From Pseudofulvibacter geojedonensis (GTDB taxonomy: Bacteria; Bacteroidota; Bacteroidia; Flavobacteriales; Flavobacteriaceae): DNA of 64,000 nt. Within the stretch, counting starts at the first letter, position 1; every line of letters begins with the position of its first letter. The translations under genes were made by a program, and so were the position numbers. Location: assembly GCF_042675745.1 (NCBI RefSeq), contig NZ_JBHTJM010000011.1:62001-126000 (forward strand). Direction: 5' to 3'. Below, piece after piece: positions 35,924-43,487 of this stretch. The notes under the pieces were generated by a model. The model was not told the origin of the DNA. It did not search any database and saw nothing but the letters and a program-made list of their open reading frames with translations.

Positions 35924-37141
35924 TTATACTTCACTAATTGCTTTTGCTATTAAATAACCTCCTGTCCAAGCATTTTGAAAATTAAACCCTCCAGTAACTG
36001 CATCTATATTTAAAATTTCTCCAGCAAAGAATAGATTAGAATACTTTTTACTTTCAAATCTTTTAAAATTAATCTCTTTTAAATCTACACCTCCAGCAGT
36101 AACAAATTCCTCTTTGAAAGTACTTTTACCATTTACGCTAAAAACTGCTTCTGTTAACTGGCTCGCTAAATTCTCTATTTGTGTTTTATTAATATCTGCC
36201 CACCTTACATCATCTGTTATTTTACTTGCAGTAATTAATTTTCTCCATAGCCTTTTTGGCAGATCAAATTGGTTGTACTTCGCTACTACGTTCTTTGCCA
36301 ATTCTTTCTTTATAGCATGAAGCTGCTCTAAACAATTAGAATAGGCTAATCCTATAAAATTAATTTTTATCTGAAACTGATAGTTTTTATCTGCTAAAAC
36401 TCTAGCTCCCCAAGCAGATAGTTTTAACACAGAAGGTGCACTTAAACCCCAATGCGTAACTAAAAGTGGTCCGTTACTTTCTAATTTAGTATCTAACACA
36501 GATACCTCAACATCTTGAACAACTACTCCTGGTATATCTGTAAGCCTTTCATCATTTATATTAAAAGTAAATAAAGAAGGAACAGGATTAACAATAGCAA
36601 TCCCTTTTGCTTTTAAAAGCTTCCATAGTTTAGGGCTGCTTCCTGCTGCTATCACCAAATTACCGGCTGCTATTTCTCCTGATTTGGTTTCAACTATCCA
36701 CCCACCGTTTTCTTCTTTAAAATCTAATAAAGCAGTATTGGTTAACACTTCAATATTGTACTTTTTTACTAGTCTTTGAAAACAATCTATAATAGTTTGT
36801 GAAGAATCTGTAACAGGAAAAATTCTTCCATCCTCTTCTATCTTCAGCTCAATTCCTTGCTGATCAAACCATTCAAAAGTATCGCCACATGCAAACTGAT
36901 GAAAAGGCCCTAATAATTCTTTTTCTCCTCTGGGGTAGTATTGCGTTAATTCTTTTGGGTCAAAGCAAGCATGGGTTACATTACAGCGCCCACCACCAGA
37001 AACTTTTACTTTCTGTAAAACATCTTTACCTCTTTCAAAAATAGCAATTTTTAAATCTACTCGCTGCTTTGCAATATTAATGGCTGTAAAAAAACCTGCA
37101 GCTCCACCACCAACAATTACAACATTATATTCTTTTTGCAT
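35924..37141 (-). CDS. HI0933-family FAD-dependent oxidoreductase (BaiN-like flavoprotein)
   Basis: 405 residues, normal for the family. N-terminal dinucleotide-binding loop VVIVGGGAAGFFTAIN (9-22), then the family hallmark VSGGGRCNVTHAC near residue 48. The C-terminal half has FVTAGGVDLKEINF and the closing FAD contact GEILNIDAVTGGFNFQNAW. Members of this family are widespread and mostly uncharacterised; BaiN acts on bile-acid intermediates, which is unlikely to be the role here. Soluble, cytoplasmic. Transcribed alone, as a terminator separates it from the next gene upstream of 37226. Confidence 0.88.
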   Translation of the reverse strand: MQKEYNVVIVGGGAAGFFTAINIAKQRVDLKIAIFERGKDVLQKVKVSGGGRCNVTHACFDPKELTQYYPRGEKELLGPFHQFACGDTFEWFDQQGIELKIEEDGRIFPVTDSSQTIIDCFQRLVKKYNIEVLTNTALLDFKEENGGWIVETKSGEIAAGNLVIAAGSSPKLWKLLKAKGIAIVNPVPSLFTFNINDERLTDIPGVVVQDVEVSVLDTKLESNGPLLVTHWGLSAPSVLKLSAWGARVLADKNYQFQIKINFIGLAYSNCLEQLHAIKKELAKNVVAKYNQFDLPKRLWRKLITASKITDDVRWADINKTQIENLASQLTEAVFSVNGKSTFKEEFVTAGGVDLKEINFKRFESKKYSNLFFAGEILNIDAVTGGFNFQNAWTGGYLIAKAISEV

Positions 37142-37172
37142 AAAAGTTTACTTCTTAAATCTTAACAAAAAT

Positions 37173-37205
37173 AAAAAAGGCCGCCTTTACAGACAGCCTT
37201 TTTAC
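37173..37205 (-). terminator. Terminator of the 260-residue exported protein gene
   Basis: On the minus strand AAAAAGGCTG pairs with CGGCCTTTTT (one G-T wobble) around a ten-base loop, followed by further T's. It lies about 20 bases after the stop. Confidence 0.72.
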
Positions 37206-37225
37206 TTATATTATTTTTTAACTGA

Positions 37226-38008
37226 TTAGCTAAACTTAATTTCAGTACAAGTTTCAGCATATAAGAAGTTTAATACTACTTTTACAGCTTCTTCTGGAGT
37301 ACTTGCATGTCCTATTTTACGAGAACCATCTAATACATCTCCGTTTTCTGCCCAAGTATAATCTTTATCATCTCCTTTTACGACACGCTTACCATCTCTA
37401 GTACCAACTCTAAACGATTGGAACTCTTTATCGTACTCTACACCGGCTGGGTAATACGTTTCTGCACCAAAGAAAGATGTTCCTTTAGAGAATAAGTAAC
37501 ACACACAGTTACCAATATCTTTACCTTCAGATACTCTTACTGTATTGTTCTGGATTATCTTCCACTCTCCTCTAACTAAAGTACCGACTAAACTCATTAA
37601 AATAGTACCGCTTTCTGCTACTTTACCATCTACTTTAGACTCGAAGTTTACTAGAGCCGACACAGTACCTGCTTTTTCTTTTTGAGATTCATGAACAATA
37701 TCACGAACTTGCATTTTAAAAGTATATTTCTTGTTCTTTATAGACTCATCTAACTGACGAGAAAACTGCTCAAATCCAGTTGTAGATCTTTTTACTACAC
37801 CAGATAACCCTACAAAAGCAGTGTTGTTTTTATATTTATCATCAAACAATGCTAAAACAGTATTTTTCTGTTTAGTTGCACTTAAATCGTTTGAAGCCTT
37901 AATGTATTTATTTAATAAATTTGTAACTGGTTTTTCTTGAGAAAATCCAACATAGCTAGTAAGCAATAATACCGCTGCTACTAACTTGAATACCATAGGT
38001 TTTTTCAT
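37226..38008 (-). CDS. Exported protein of unknown function
   Basis: 260 residues. Signal peptide 1-23 (LLLTSYVGFSQ). The mature protein is soluble with mixed helix and strand. Residues about 85-160 (YTFKMQVRDIVHESQKEKAG, LVGTLVRGEWKIIQNNTVR) resemble an NTF2/SnoaL-like cone fold, weakly. Cysteines occur in GNCVCYLF and in the tail AETCTEIKFS. No lipobox, no T9SS signal. An inverted repeat with 8-base arms lies 38-66 bases upstream of its ATG. I do not recognise the family. Confidence 0.68.
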   Translation of the reverse strand: MKKPMVFKLVAAVLLLTSYVGFSQEKPVTNLLNKYIKASNDLSATKQKNTVLALFDDKYKNNTAFVGLSGVVKRSTTGFEQFSRQLDESIKNKKYTFKMQVRDIVHESQKEKAGTVSALVNFESKVDGKVAESGTILMSLVGTLVRGEWKIIQNNTVRVSEGKDIGNCVCYLFSKGTSFFGAETYYPAGVEYDKEFQSFRVGTRDGKRVVKGDDKDYTWAENGDVLDGSRKIGHASTPEEAVKVVLNFLYAETCTEIKFS

Positions 38009-38045
38009 AAGTATTTTATTGTTTTAAGAGTGTTTTCAGAATAAT

Positions 38046-38074
38046 GTCTGCTAATATAAAAAAAAATAGCAGAC
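38046..38074 (-). promoter_or_regulatory. Inverted repeat upstream of the 260-residue exported protein gene
   Basis: GTCTGCTA (38046-38053) and TAGCAGAC (38067-38074) are perfect inverted arms, separated by 13 A/T bases. On the minus strand it sits 38-66 bases before the ATG. It could be an operator or a leader hairpin. Confidence 0.4.
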
Positions 38075-38179
38075 TTTAATTATCAATATATAAAAGTTCA
38101 CGAACAATTATACTTAGACAAGTATTGTGCCAAAAAAATATAACGCTAATTTATAGCAACTATCAAAAACTCAATTCAT

Positions 38180-38207
38180 AAAAAAAGCACCGAGTGGTGC
38201 TTTTTTT
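38180..38207 (-). terminator. Terminator of the 1076-residue T9SS protein gene
   Basis: AAAAAAGCACC and GGTGCTTTTTT pair around a four-base loop. The minus strand has T's after the stem. It lies 27 bases after the stop codon. Confidence 0.9.
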
Positions 38208-38233
38208 ATTTTTTAAATTAAAACAAACCTAAA

Positions 38234-41200
38234 TTAGTTAATAACAAGCTTTTTTGTTGCTTTATTATTATTACTAAATACTGTTGCAAAATATATACCT
38301 TTTGATAAATTATTTAATTTTATTTCTTGTTTATCAATAAAACTATTTAAAGATATTGTTTCTATTTTTTTACCTGTCAAATCAGTAATTATTACTTGTT
38401 TTAAAGTTTCATTTCCTGCATAAGACAATGTGAATACTCCTTTATTTGGATTAGGGTAAACTAATAATTGAGATCTTAACAGGTCATTCTCATCAATATT
38501 AAGTGGTACAATAGATTCTGCCATTATATCAAAGTTATATGGATTTTCTCCTACATCATTATTTTCAATACTTATGCTTGCAGTTCTAACCCCAAGTGTA
38601 GAAGCTGTAAATGTTATATCAAACGTTGTAGAATTACCAGGATCAATTGCTGTTGCTGGCGCAGCAGTAACAGAAAAATCAGCAGCATTAGTACCAGATA
38701 TACTTATTGTTGGAGTACCATTTAACACTAGTTGTTCTGTATTGGTATTTAATACTGTAAAACTTTTAACAATAGTGTTCCCTAATTCAGCTTGCCCGAA
38801 ATTAGTATTATCACTTGCATCTGGAGTCGTATCACCATCATTAATAACTATCGAATTTCCTTGAATTTCAATCTCTGTAGTAGGTGGAGATTGCCATCTT
38901 TGTCCAAAAATTTCATCTTCTCCATCACCAGGAACTGTATTGTCACCTTCCCAAACTATGAAAAATGTACCATTTGTACTGTTATATGCTTGCTTAGGTT
39001 TTTGTGCCAAAAATGTATTATCACCATTTGTATCTCCCATATCACTAACTCTACTCTGAGTTTCTAACAAAGCGTAATTTGCTGCATCAAGTGTTGCAGC
39101 AAAAATATCATATGCATTACTCCCTGGCTCTTCAGATTGAAAAGTAACTAATATTTGTTGATGAGTAGGGTTATAACACACATCGGAATACGAACCTGTC
39201 TCTTCTCCGTCACCATCGATACCTGCAAAACTAACTTGAAACTCACTTCCAATTAACACACCTGCATTACTTACTCTTTGCCCAAAAATTTCATCTTCAT
39301 TGTCTGTATTTACATGATCCGTTTGGTAAACAATAATAAACTCATTTGATAATGGGTTATATTCTACACGTGCATAATCTGCATCTCTACTTCCTCCAAC
39401 ATTCGTAACTTGGGTAAGTGTACTTAATGTACCATCTGCATTAACTACTCTAGACCAAATATTATTATCTCCATTATTTGGAAAATCAGCATGATAAGCA
39501 ATCATATACTGATTAGTAGCAGGATTATAAGCTACATCTGGAGCACTACTATATTGTGTTGAAGAACCATTTTGACTAATTTGAAAGTCTCCTCCTAAAC
39601 CTCCCACTAACACTCCTGCTGAAGAAATTCTTTGACCATAGATATTATAATCACTAACACCACTTGTTGCATTGGCTTGCCAAACTACTAAATATTCTCC
39701 ATTTGTAGAGTTAAATGCAACTTCTGGGGTAGACACATAAGCAGTAGTATCCCCGTCTGTTCCATTTTGAGATATTCTAATATCGTTACCTAGGCCATTT
39801 ACCAATGTACCATCTGGATTAATTAACTGCCCATAAACTTCATTCTCTCCATTGGTTACATCATCAGCTCTCCAAACAACCATATATTGATTAGAAACTG
39901 TATTAAATACAATTTTAGGATCTGCCGCATCATGATCAATATTACCCTCTGGCCCTGTAATAGAAATTCTAAATTCCCCTCCAATTAAAACTCCTGTGTT
40001 ACTAATAAATTGCCCATAAACTTCCTCATCACTGTTTATAATTTCTTTTTCGAAAACAACTAAATACCTATCTAATGTTGGGTCATAAGCTATATCAGGA
40101 TCTTCATTATCTAAACTTCCTCCAGTAGTATGAGTTGTTATTCTAATATCATTTATGCCAGTTTCTCCACTAGAAACATTTCCATTACCCTGGATATTAA
40201 ATGTATAAGCTGCTTCATCTGAATCATTAGAGTTTATCGTTACTGTAGCAGTTCTTAAACCTAAAACACTAGGATCAAACCTAACTACAAAATAAGAGTT
40301 ACTCACTCCATTTATTGAAGAAGTAGCATCTGTTTGCAATGTAAAATCTGATGCATTGGCACCAGTAATTGAAACTGATGGTGAACCCGTAATATTTAGC
40401 GCTGTACCACCTAAATTTCTTATAAAGAAATAATGATCTTTATAGTTATTATTTAAAGCTACATCACCAAAATCTGTATTATCTGATGAATCAGGTGTTG
40501 TATCATTATTAGAAATACTCAAATTATTTCCTTGTATATCTATTTCTGGAGCCCCTACAGGAGACGCATTAACCGTAGCTAAAGTTATTCCGTATGGATC
40601 ATCAATTGTGCTATTATGAACAACTACTCCTGTACCATCTAAATTTGCACTTCGAACATTATCAAAAGTAGAAGATGTATCTGTCCAGTAAAGTTTATTA
40701 TTCGTAGCATCAACTGCTAAACTTCTTGGACTAAGTACATAAGTATTATTTAAAACAGTTGTAACGCTACCAGATCCATCTGTATTTTTTCTTAGTATTG
40801 CATCAGCACTTGATGATGCCCAGTATAAATGATTATTTATACCATCTACTTGCAACCCATACACAGTTCCTATCTGAGTTGCTGTACCTCCAGAAGCCAC
40901 ATATTCTGTATGGATCGTTGTAACAGCACTTCCGTCCAAATTAGATTTCTTTAAATAATATGTATTAGAAAAGTCCCCTGTGTTATAGAACCTCTCTGCC
41001 CAAAACATTTCTGTCCCATTTATAGCTATATTTCTTATATACACATCTGCTGTGAGCCCAATTATTGTTTCAACATTTGACCCGTCTAAATTAGAACGCT
41101 TAATTTCTTGATATTCTACCCAATAAATTTTAGCATTGGTTTCATCTACAGCGATATTATAAATAGTTGGACCTGGAGAGGTATATATCACTTGCTCTAA

Positions 41201-41464
41201 TGTTCCGTTAAAATTTTTCTTATAAATTTTATAAGGACTACTTGTTGTGAAAAACAATTCTTGTGAAGTACTATTTGCAGTTAAATATCTTGGATATAAA
41301 GTTTCTGTTTGCTTAAAGAAAACGGTATCATCAGAGCCATCAAGGTTCATAATTCTTATTTCTCTGTTATCTTCATCATTGTAAAAAACTTTGTTAAATT
41401 GTCCAAAAGAAAGGTTTAACCCTAAAAGAACAAGGGTCCATAATAGTAATTTTTTTCTCATCAT
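38234..41464 (-). CDS. Large T9SS-secreted multidomain protein (propeller, ASH domains, repeats)
   Basis: 1076 residues. Signal peptide 1-21 (LLGLNLSFGQ). About 22-300: YWTD/LDL-receptor-like beta-propeller repeats (KIYWVEYQEIKRSNLDGSN, KLYWTDTSS). About 305-428: ASH/choice-of-anchor D domain (IDIQGNNLSI, TDFGDVALNN, FDPSVLGLRTATVTINSND). About 440-865: at least six repeats with the pattern YNP..NEFIIVYQTD followed by EIFGQRVSNAGVLIG. About 870-990: a second ASH domain. The last 75 residues are a T9SS type A sorting domain (LLVYPNPNKGVFTLSYAGN, ending KKLVIN). It is predicted to be surface-anchored, with a binding or adhesive role; no catalytic motif was seen. Single-gene unit. The start is one of two adjacent ATGs. 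Confidence 0.85.
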   Translation of the reverse strand: MMRKKLLLWTLVLLGLNLSFGQFNKVFYNDEDNREIRIMNLDGSDDTVFFKQTETLYPRYLTANSTSQELFFTTSSPYKIYKKNFNGTLEQVIYTSPGPTIYNIAVDETNAKIYWVEYQEIKRSNLDGSNVETIIGLTADVYIRNIAINGTEMFWAERFYNTGDFSNTYYLKKSNLDGSAVTTIHTEYVASGGTATQIGTVYGLQVDGINNHLYWASSSADAILRKNTDGSGSVTTVLNNTYVLSPRSLAVDATNNKLYWTDTSSTFDNVRSANLDGTGVVVHNSTIDDPYGITLATVNASPVGAPEIDIQGNNLSISNNDTTPDSSDNTDFGDVALNNNYKDHYFFIRNLGGTALNITGSPSVSITGANASDFTLQTDATSSINGVSNSYFVVRFDPSVLGLRTATVTINSNDSDEAAYTFNIQGNGNVSSGETGINDIRITTHTTGGSLDNEDPDIAYDPTLDRYLVVFEKEIINSDEEVYGQFISNTGVLIGGEFRISITGPEGNIDHDAADPKIVFNTVSNQYMVVWRADDVTNGENEVYGQLINPDGTLVNGLGNDIRISQNGTDGDTTAYVSTPEVAFNSTNGEYLVVWQANATSGVSDYNIYGQRISSAGVLVGGLGGDFQISQNGSSTQYSSAPDVAYNPATNQYMIAYHADFPNNGDNNIWSRVVNADGTLSTLTQVTNVGGSRDADYARVEYNPLSNEFIIVYQTDHVNTDNEDEIFGQRVSNAGVLIGSEFQVSFAGIDGDGEETGSYSDVCYNPTHQQILVTFQSEEPGSNAYDIFAATLDAANYALLETQSRVSDMGDTNGDNTFLAQKPKQAYNSTNGTFFIVWEGDNTVPGDGEDEIFGQRWQSPPTTEIEIQGNSIVINDGDTTPDASDNTNFGQAELGNTIVKSFTVLNTNTEQLVLNGTPTISISGTNAADFSVTAAPATAIDPGNSTTFDITFTASTLGVRTASISIENNDVGENPYNFDIMAESIVPLNIDENDLLRSQLLVYPNPNKGVFTLSYAGNETLKQVIITDLTGKKIETISLNSFIDKQEIKLNNLSKGIYFATVFSNNNKATKKLVIN

Positions 41465-41487
41465 TTTAATTAGTTAGTGTTTGATAA

Positions 41488-41495
41488 CAAAAATA
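41488..41495 (-). promoter_or_regulatory. Candidate -7 element for the 1076-residue T9SS protein gene
   Basis: The minus strand reads TATTTTTG (exact TAnnTTTG), 23 bases before the ATG. No TTG at -33. Confidence 0.42.
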
Positions 41496-41787
41496 GTAAA
41501 ATACATATTAACAGATGATTAAGCTTCTTACATAATATTACCTTATTTGAGTTTTTTAACAAAAAAGGACAGACGCTCTAATTATTTATTAACAAAATTC
41601 ATTAAAACATTACAAGATAACATCTCTGTTGTAGTTAAAACCATATCAGGAAGAGACAAGTATAAATCAAAAAAGCATCCCGATTTCTACTATTATGGTA
41701 GAAAAAGGAAAGCTTCTCATTGGTTTACTACTAAACCGTTGACAAACATTTAGTTTGCCAAAACAACACAACTAATCTTTGGCGCAG
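41496..41787. other. Intergenic region, no convincing gene
   Basis: About 290 bases between the promoter side of the T9SS gene and the tRNA terminator. One plus-strand frame of 68 codons (41547-41753) starts only with TTG, is Lys/Tyr/Ser-rich and has no consensus promoter; I do not call it. Nothing else is visible. Confidence 0.45.
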
Positions 41788-41816
41788 AAAAAAGCCCCAA
41801 AAACTTGGAGCTTTTC
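41788..41816 (-). terminator. Terminator of the tRNA-Asp gene
   Basis: On the minus strand AAAAGCTCCAA, loop GTTT and TTGGGGCTTTT pair with one wobble, then run into T's, about a dozen bases after the tRNA 3' end. Confidence 0.8.
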
Positions 41817-41827
41817 TTGCAATTTTG

Positions 41828-41901
41828 CGGTCTGGACGGGACTCGAACCCGCGACCCCATGCGTGACAGGCATGTATTCTAACCAGCTGAACTACCAGAC
41901 C
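41828..41901 (-). tRNA. tRNA-Asp (anticodon GTC)
   Basis: 74 bases with a complete cloverleaf on the minus strand: acceptor GGTCTGG/CCAGACC, D arm GTTC/GAAT, anticodon stem CATGC/GCATG with loop CTGTCAC (anticodon GTC), T stem GCGGG/CCCGT with loop TTCGAGT, discriminator G. The CCA end is not encoded. It is a single tRNA with its own promoter and terminator. Confidence 0.96.
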
Positions 41902-41919
41902 GTTTGTGTATTGCGAGTG

Positions 41920-41950
41920 CAAATATAAGACGGATTATCGTTTCTACAAA
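41920..41950 (-). promoter_or_regulatory. Promoter of the tRNA-Asp gene
   Basis: The minus strand reads TTTG, exactly 19 bases, TATATTTG: a full consensus match. Transcription would start near 41913, a dozen bases before the mature tRNA. Directly upstream (41951-41980) three runs of eight or so A's form an UP-element-like tract. Confidence 0.82.
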
Positions 41951-41988
41951 CCTTTTTTTTAATTTTTTTTTGGTTTTTTTTTCGCTTG

Positions 41989-42918
41989 CTAAACAAATCG
42001 CTGTCTTTCAACTAAATATGTGTTTAAAATTTTATCGAATTTTTCAGCAATATCTACAGATACATAGCTGATATTATAATTCGCGCATGCTAAACTTACC
42101 TCTTTAATATAGCTTTTTAACCTGTCTTGATATACTTTTTTAATATTATCTGCATACAATTCTATTTTCTCTCCTGTTTCTACATCTACAAAACTTTTAG
42201 GTGTATTATCAAAATTAAAGTTTACTTCTGTAGCATAATCTAAGGTATGAAACAACACAACTTCGTGCTTATTATATTTTAAATGCTTTAAAGCATCAAA
42301 CAGTTCTTTTTGTTGAGCACTATACTGAAACATGTCAGTAAAAAAGACAACCAAAGATCTTCTTTTCATTTTTTCGGCTATCTCATGTAAATACCTTACA
42401 GTATTTGTATCTTGAGCATTAGGCTTATTAAATAATGTTTCTTCTAATTGATGCATTAACAAACTATAATGCCTATCACTTCCTTTTTCTGGAAAATACA
42501 CTTCATAGTCATGATGGTATACACTCATTCCTACTGCGTCTCGTTGTTTTTTTAACAACTGCATAATAGCTGCGCTAGCTAATACTGAAAACCCAATTTT
42601 ATTTAAATTATCTAATGCAAAATCTTTTATTTTAGGGTAATGCATAGATGCAGAATTATCTATAATTAAATGACATCTAAGATTAGTTTCCTCTTCATAT
42701 TTTTTAGTATATAATTTATCTGTTCTAGCAAACAACTTCCAGTCTATATGTTTGGTACTCTCTCCATTATTATACACTTTATGCTCTGCAAATTCAGATG
42801 AAAAACCATGAAATGGACTCCTGTGCATTCCAGTTATAAACCCCTCGACTATTTGTGAAGCTAATAATTGTAAATTAAAATAAACACCAGATTGGTGCAG
42901 TGTATCTTTTATTGCCAT
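41989..42918 (-). CDS. DUF58 (vWA-like) domain protein
   Basis: 309 residues, cytoplasmic. The family signature is present: EFAEHKVYNNGESTKHIDWK near residue 43-62, then a von Willebrand A-like domain with the metal site IIDNSASM near residue 88-95 (DxSxS) and VVFFTDMF further on. DUF58 proteins usually sit beside a MoxR AAA ATPase and BatA/BatB in Bacteroidota and are thought to act with them in envelope stress or protein maturation. Here no such gene is adjacent: thioredoxin is upstream behind a terminator, and tRNA-Asp is downstream. It ends in TAG. Confidence 0.83.
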   Translation of the reverse strand: MAIKDTLHQSGVYFNLQLLASQIVEGFITGMHRSPFHGFSSEFAEHKVYNNGESTKHIDWKLFARTDKLYTKKYEEETNLRCHLIIDNSASMHYPKIKDFALDNLNKIGFSVLASAAIMQLLKKQRDAVGMSVYHHDYEVYFPEKGSDRHYSLLMHQLEETLFNKPNAQDTNTVRYLHEIAEKMKRRSLVVFFTDMFQYSAQQKELFDALKHLKYNKHEVVLFHTLDYATEVNFNFDNTPKSFVDVETGEKIELYADNIKKVYQDRLKSYIKEVSLACANYNISYVSVDIAEKFDKILNTYLVERQRFV

Positions 42919-42952
42919 AAATTAAGTTAAAGAAAAAGCTATTTCACTAAAA

Positions 42953-42983
42953 TAAAAAAAAGGTTTGACAAAAAGCCAAACCT
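42953..42983 (-). terminator. Terminator of trxA
   Basis: On the minus strand AGGTTTG, a nine-base loop, CAAACCT, then eight T's. It lies 28 bases after the trxA stop. Confidence 0.82.
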
Positions 42984-43010
42984 CATTTTATTATCTGTGT
43001 ATATCAGTCT

Positions 43011-43328
43011 TTATAAAATTGCATCAATTGCATTTGTATAATCCGATTTAGGAGAAACTCCTACTTTTCTTTCTACAATTTCACCTTTATGAAACAATAA
43101 AACAGTAGGTATATTTCTAACTCCGTACTTAGCTGCAAACTCTTGGTTAGCATCTACATCAACTTTACCAACAACTGCTTTTCCTTCGTATTCATTACTC
43201 ACCTCATCTATTACAGGTCCTACCATTCTACAAGGTCCACACCAAGTTGCCCAAAAATCTACTAATACAGGTTTGTCTGAGTTTAATACCACTTCCTCAA
43301 AAGTAGCATCTGTTATTTCTAATGCCAT
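43011..43328 (-). CDS. trxA: Thioredoxin
   Basis: 105 residues from the ATG at 43328 (MALEITDATF), the standard thioredoxin length. Active site WCGPC with Cys30 and Cys33; the cis-Pro region RNIPTVLLFHKGE is intact. It is a general cytoplasmic disulfide reductant. An in-frame TTG at 43367 would add 13 residues not found in the family and lie within the promoter region. It stands between dnaE and its own terminator. Confidence 0.95.
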   Translation of the reverse strand: MALEITDATFEEVVLNSDKPVLVDFWATWCGPCRMVGPVIDEVSNEYEGKAVVGKVDVDANQEFAAKYGVRNIPTVLLFHKGEIVERKVGVSPKSDYTNAIDAIL

Positions 43329-43364
43329 ATCTATTTGTTTTAATTGTGTTTGTAATCGTTTACA

Positions 43365-43372
43365 CAAAAATA
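43365..43372 (-). promoter_or_regulatory. Candidate -7 element for trxA
   Basis: The minus strand reads TATTTTTG (exact TAnnTTTG), 36 bases before the ATG. No -33 TTG at the right distance. Confidence 0.38.
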
Positions 43373-43487
43373 GTCAAATATTTTGCTAATCCTTACAGAG
43401 TAACATATTTGTTTTTTTGATAATGCCATTGATAAAATTGATTGTGTTTTTGTATACTAAATCTCTAGACTTAGCCATTTAATCACT

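Noticed and set aside
41547..41753. 68-codon plus-strand frame between the T9SS gene and tRNA-Asp
   Set aside because: TTG start only, no promoter, no motif, composition as expected from AT-rich intergenic DNA. It could be a decayed remnant, but there is no support.
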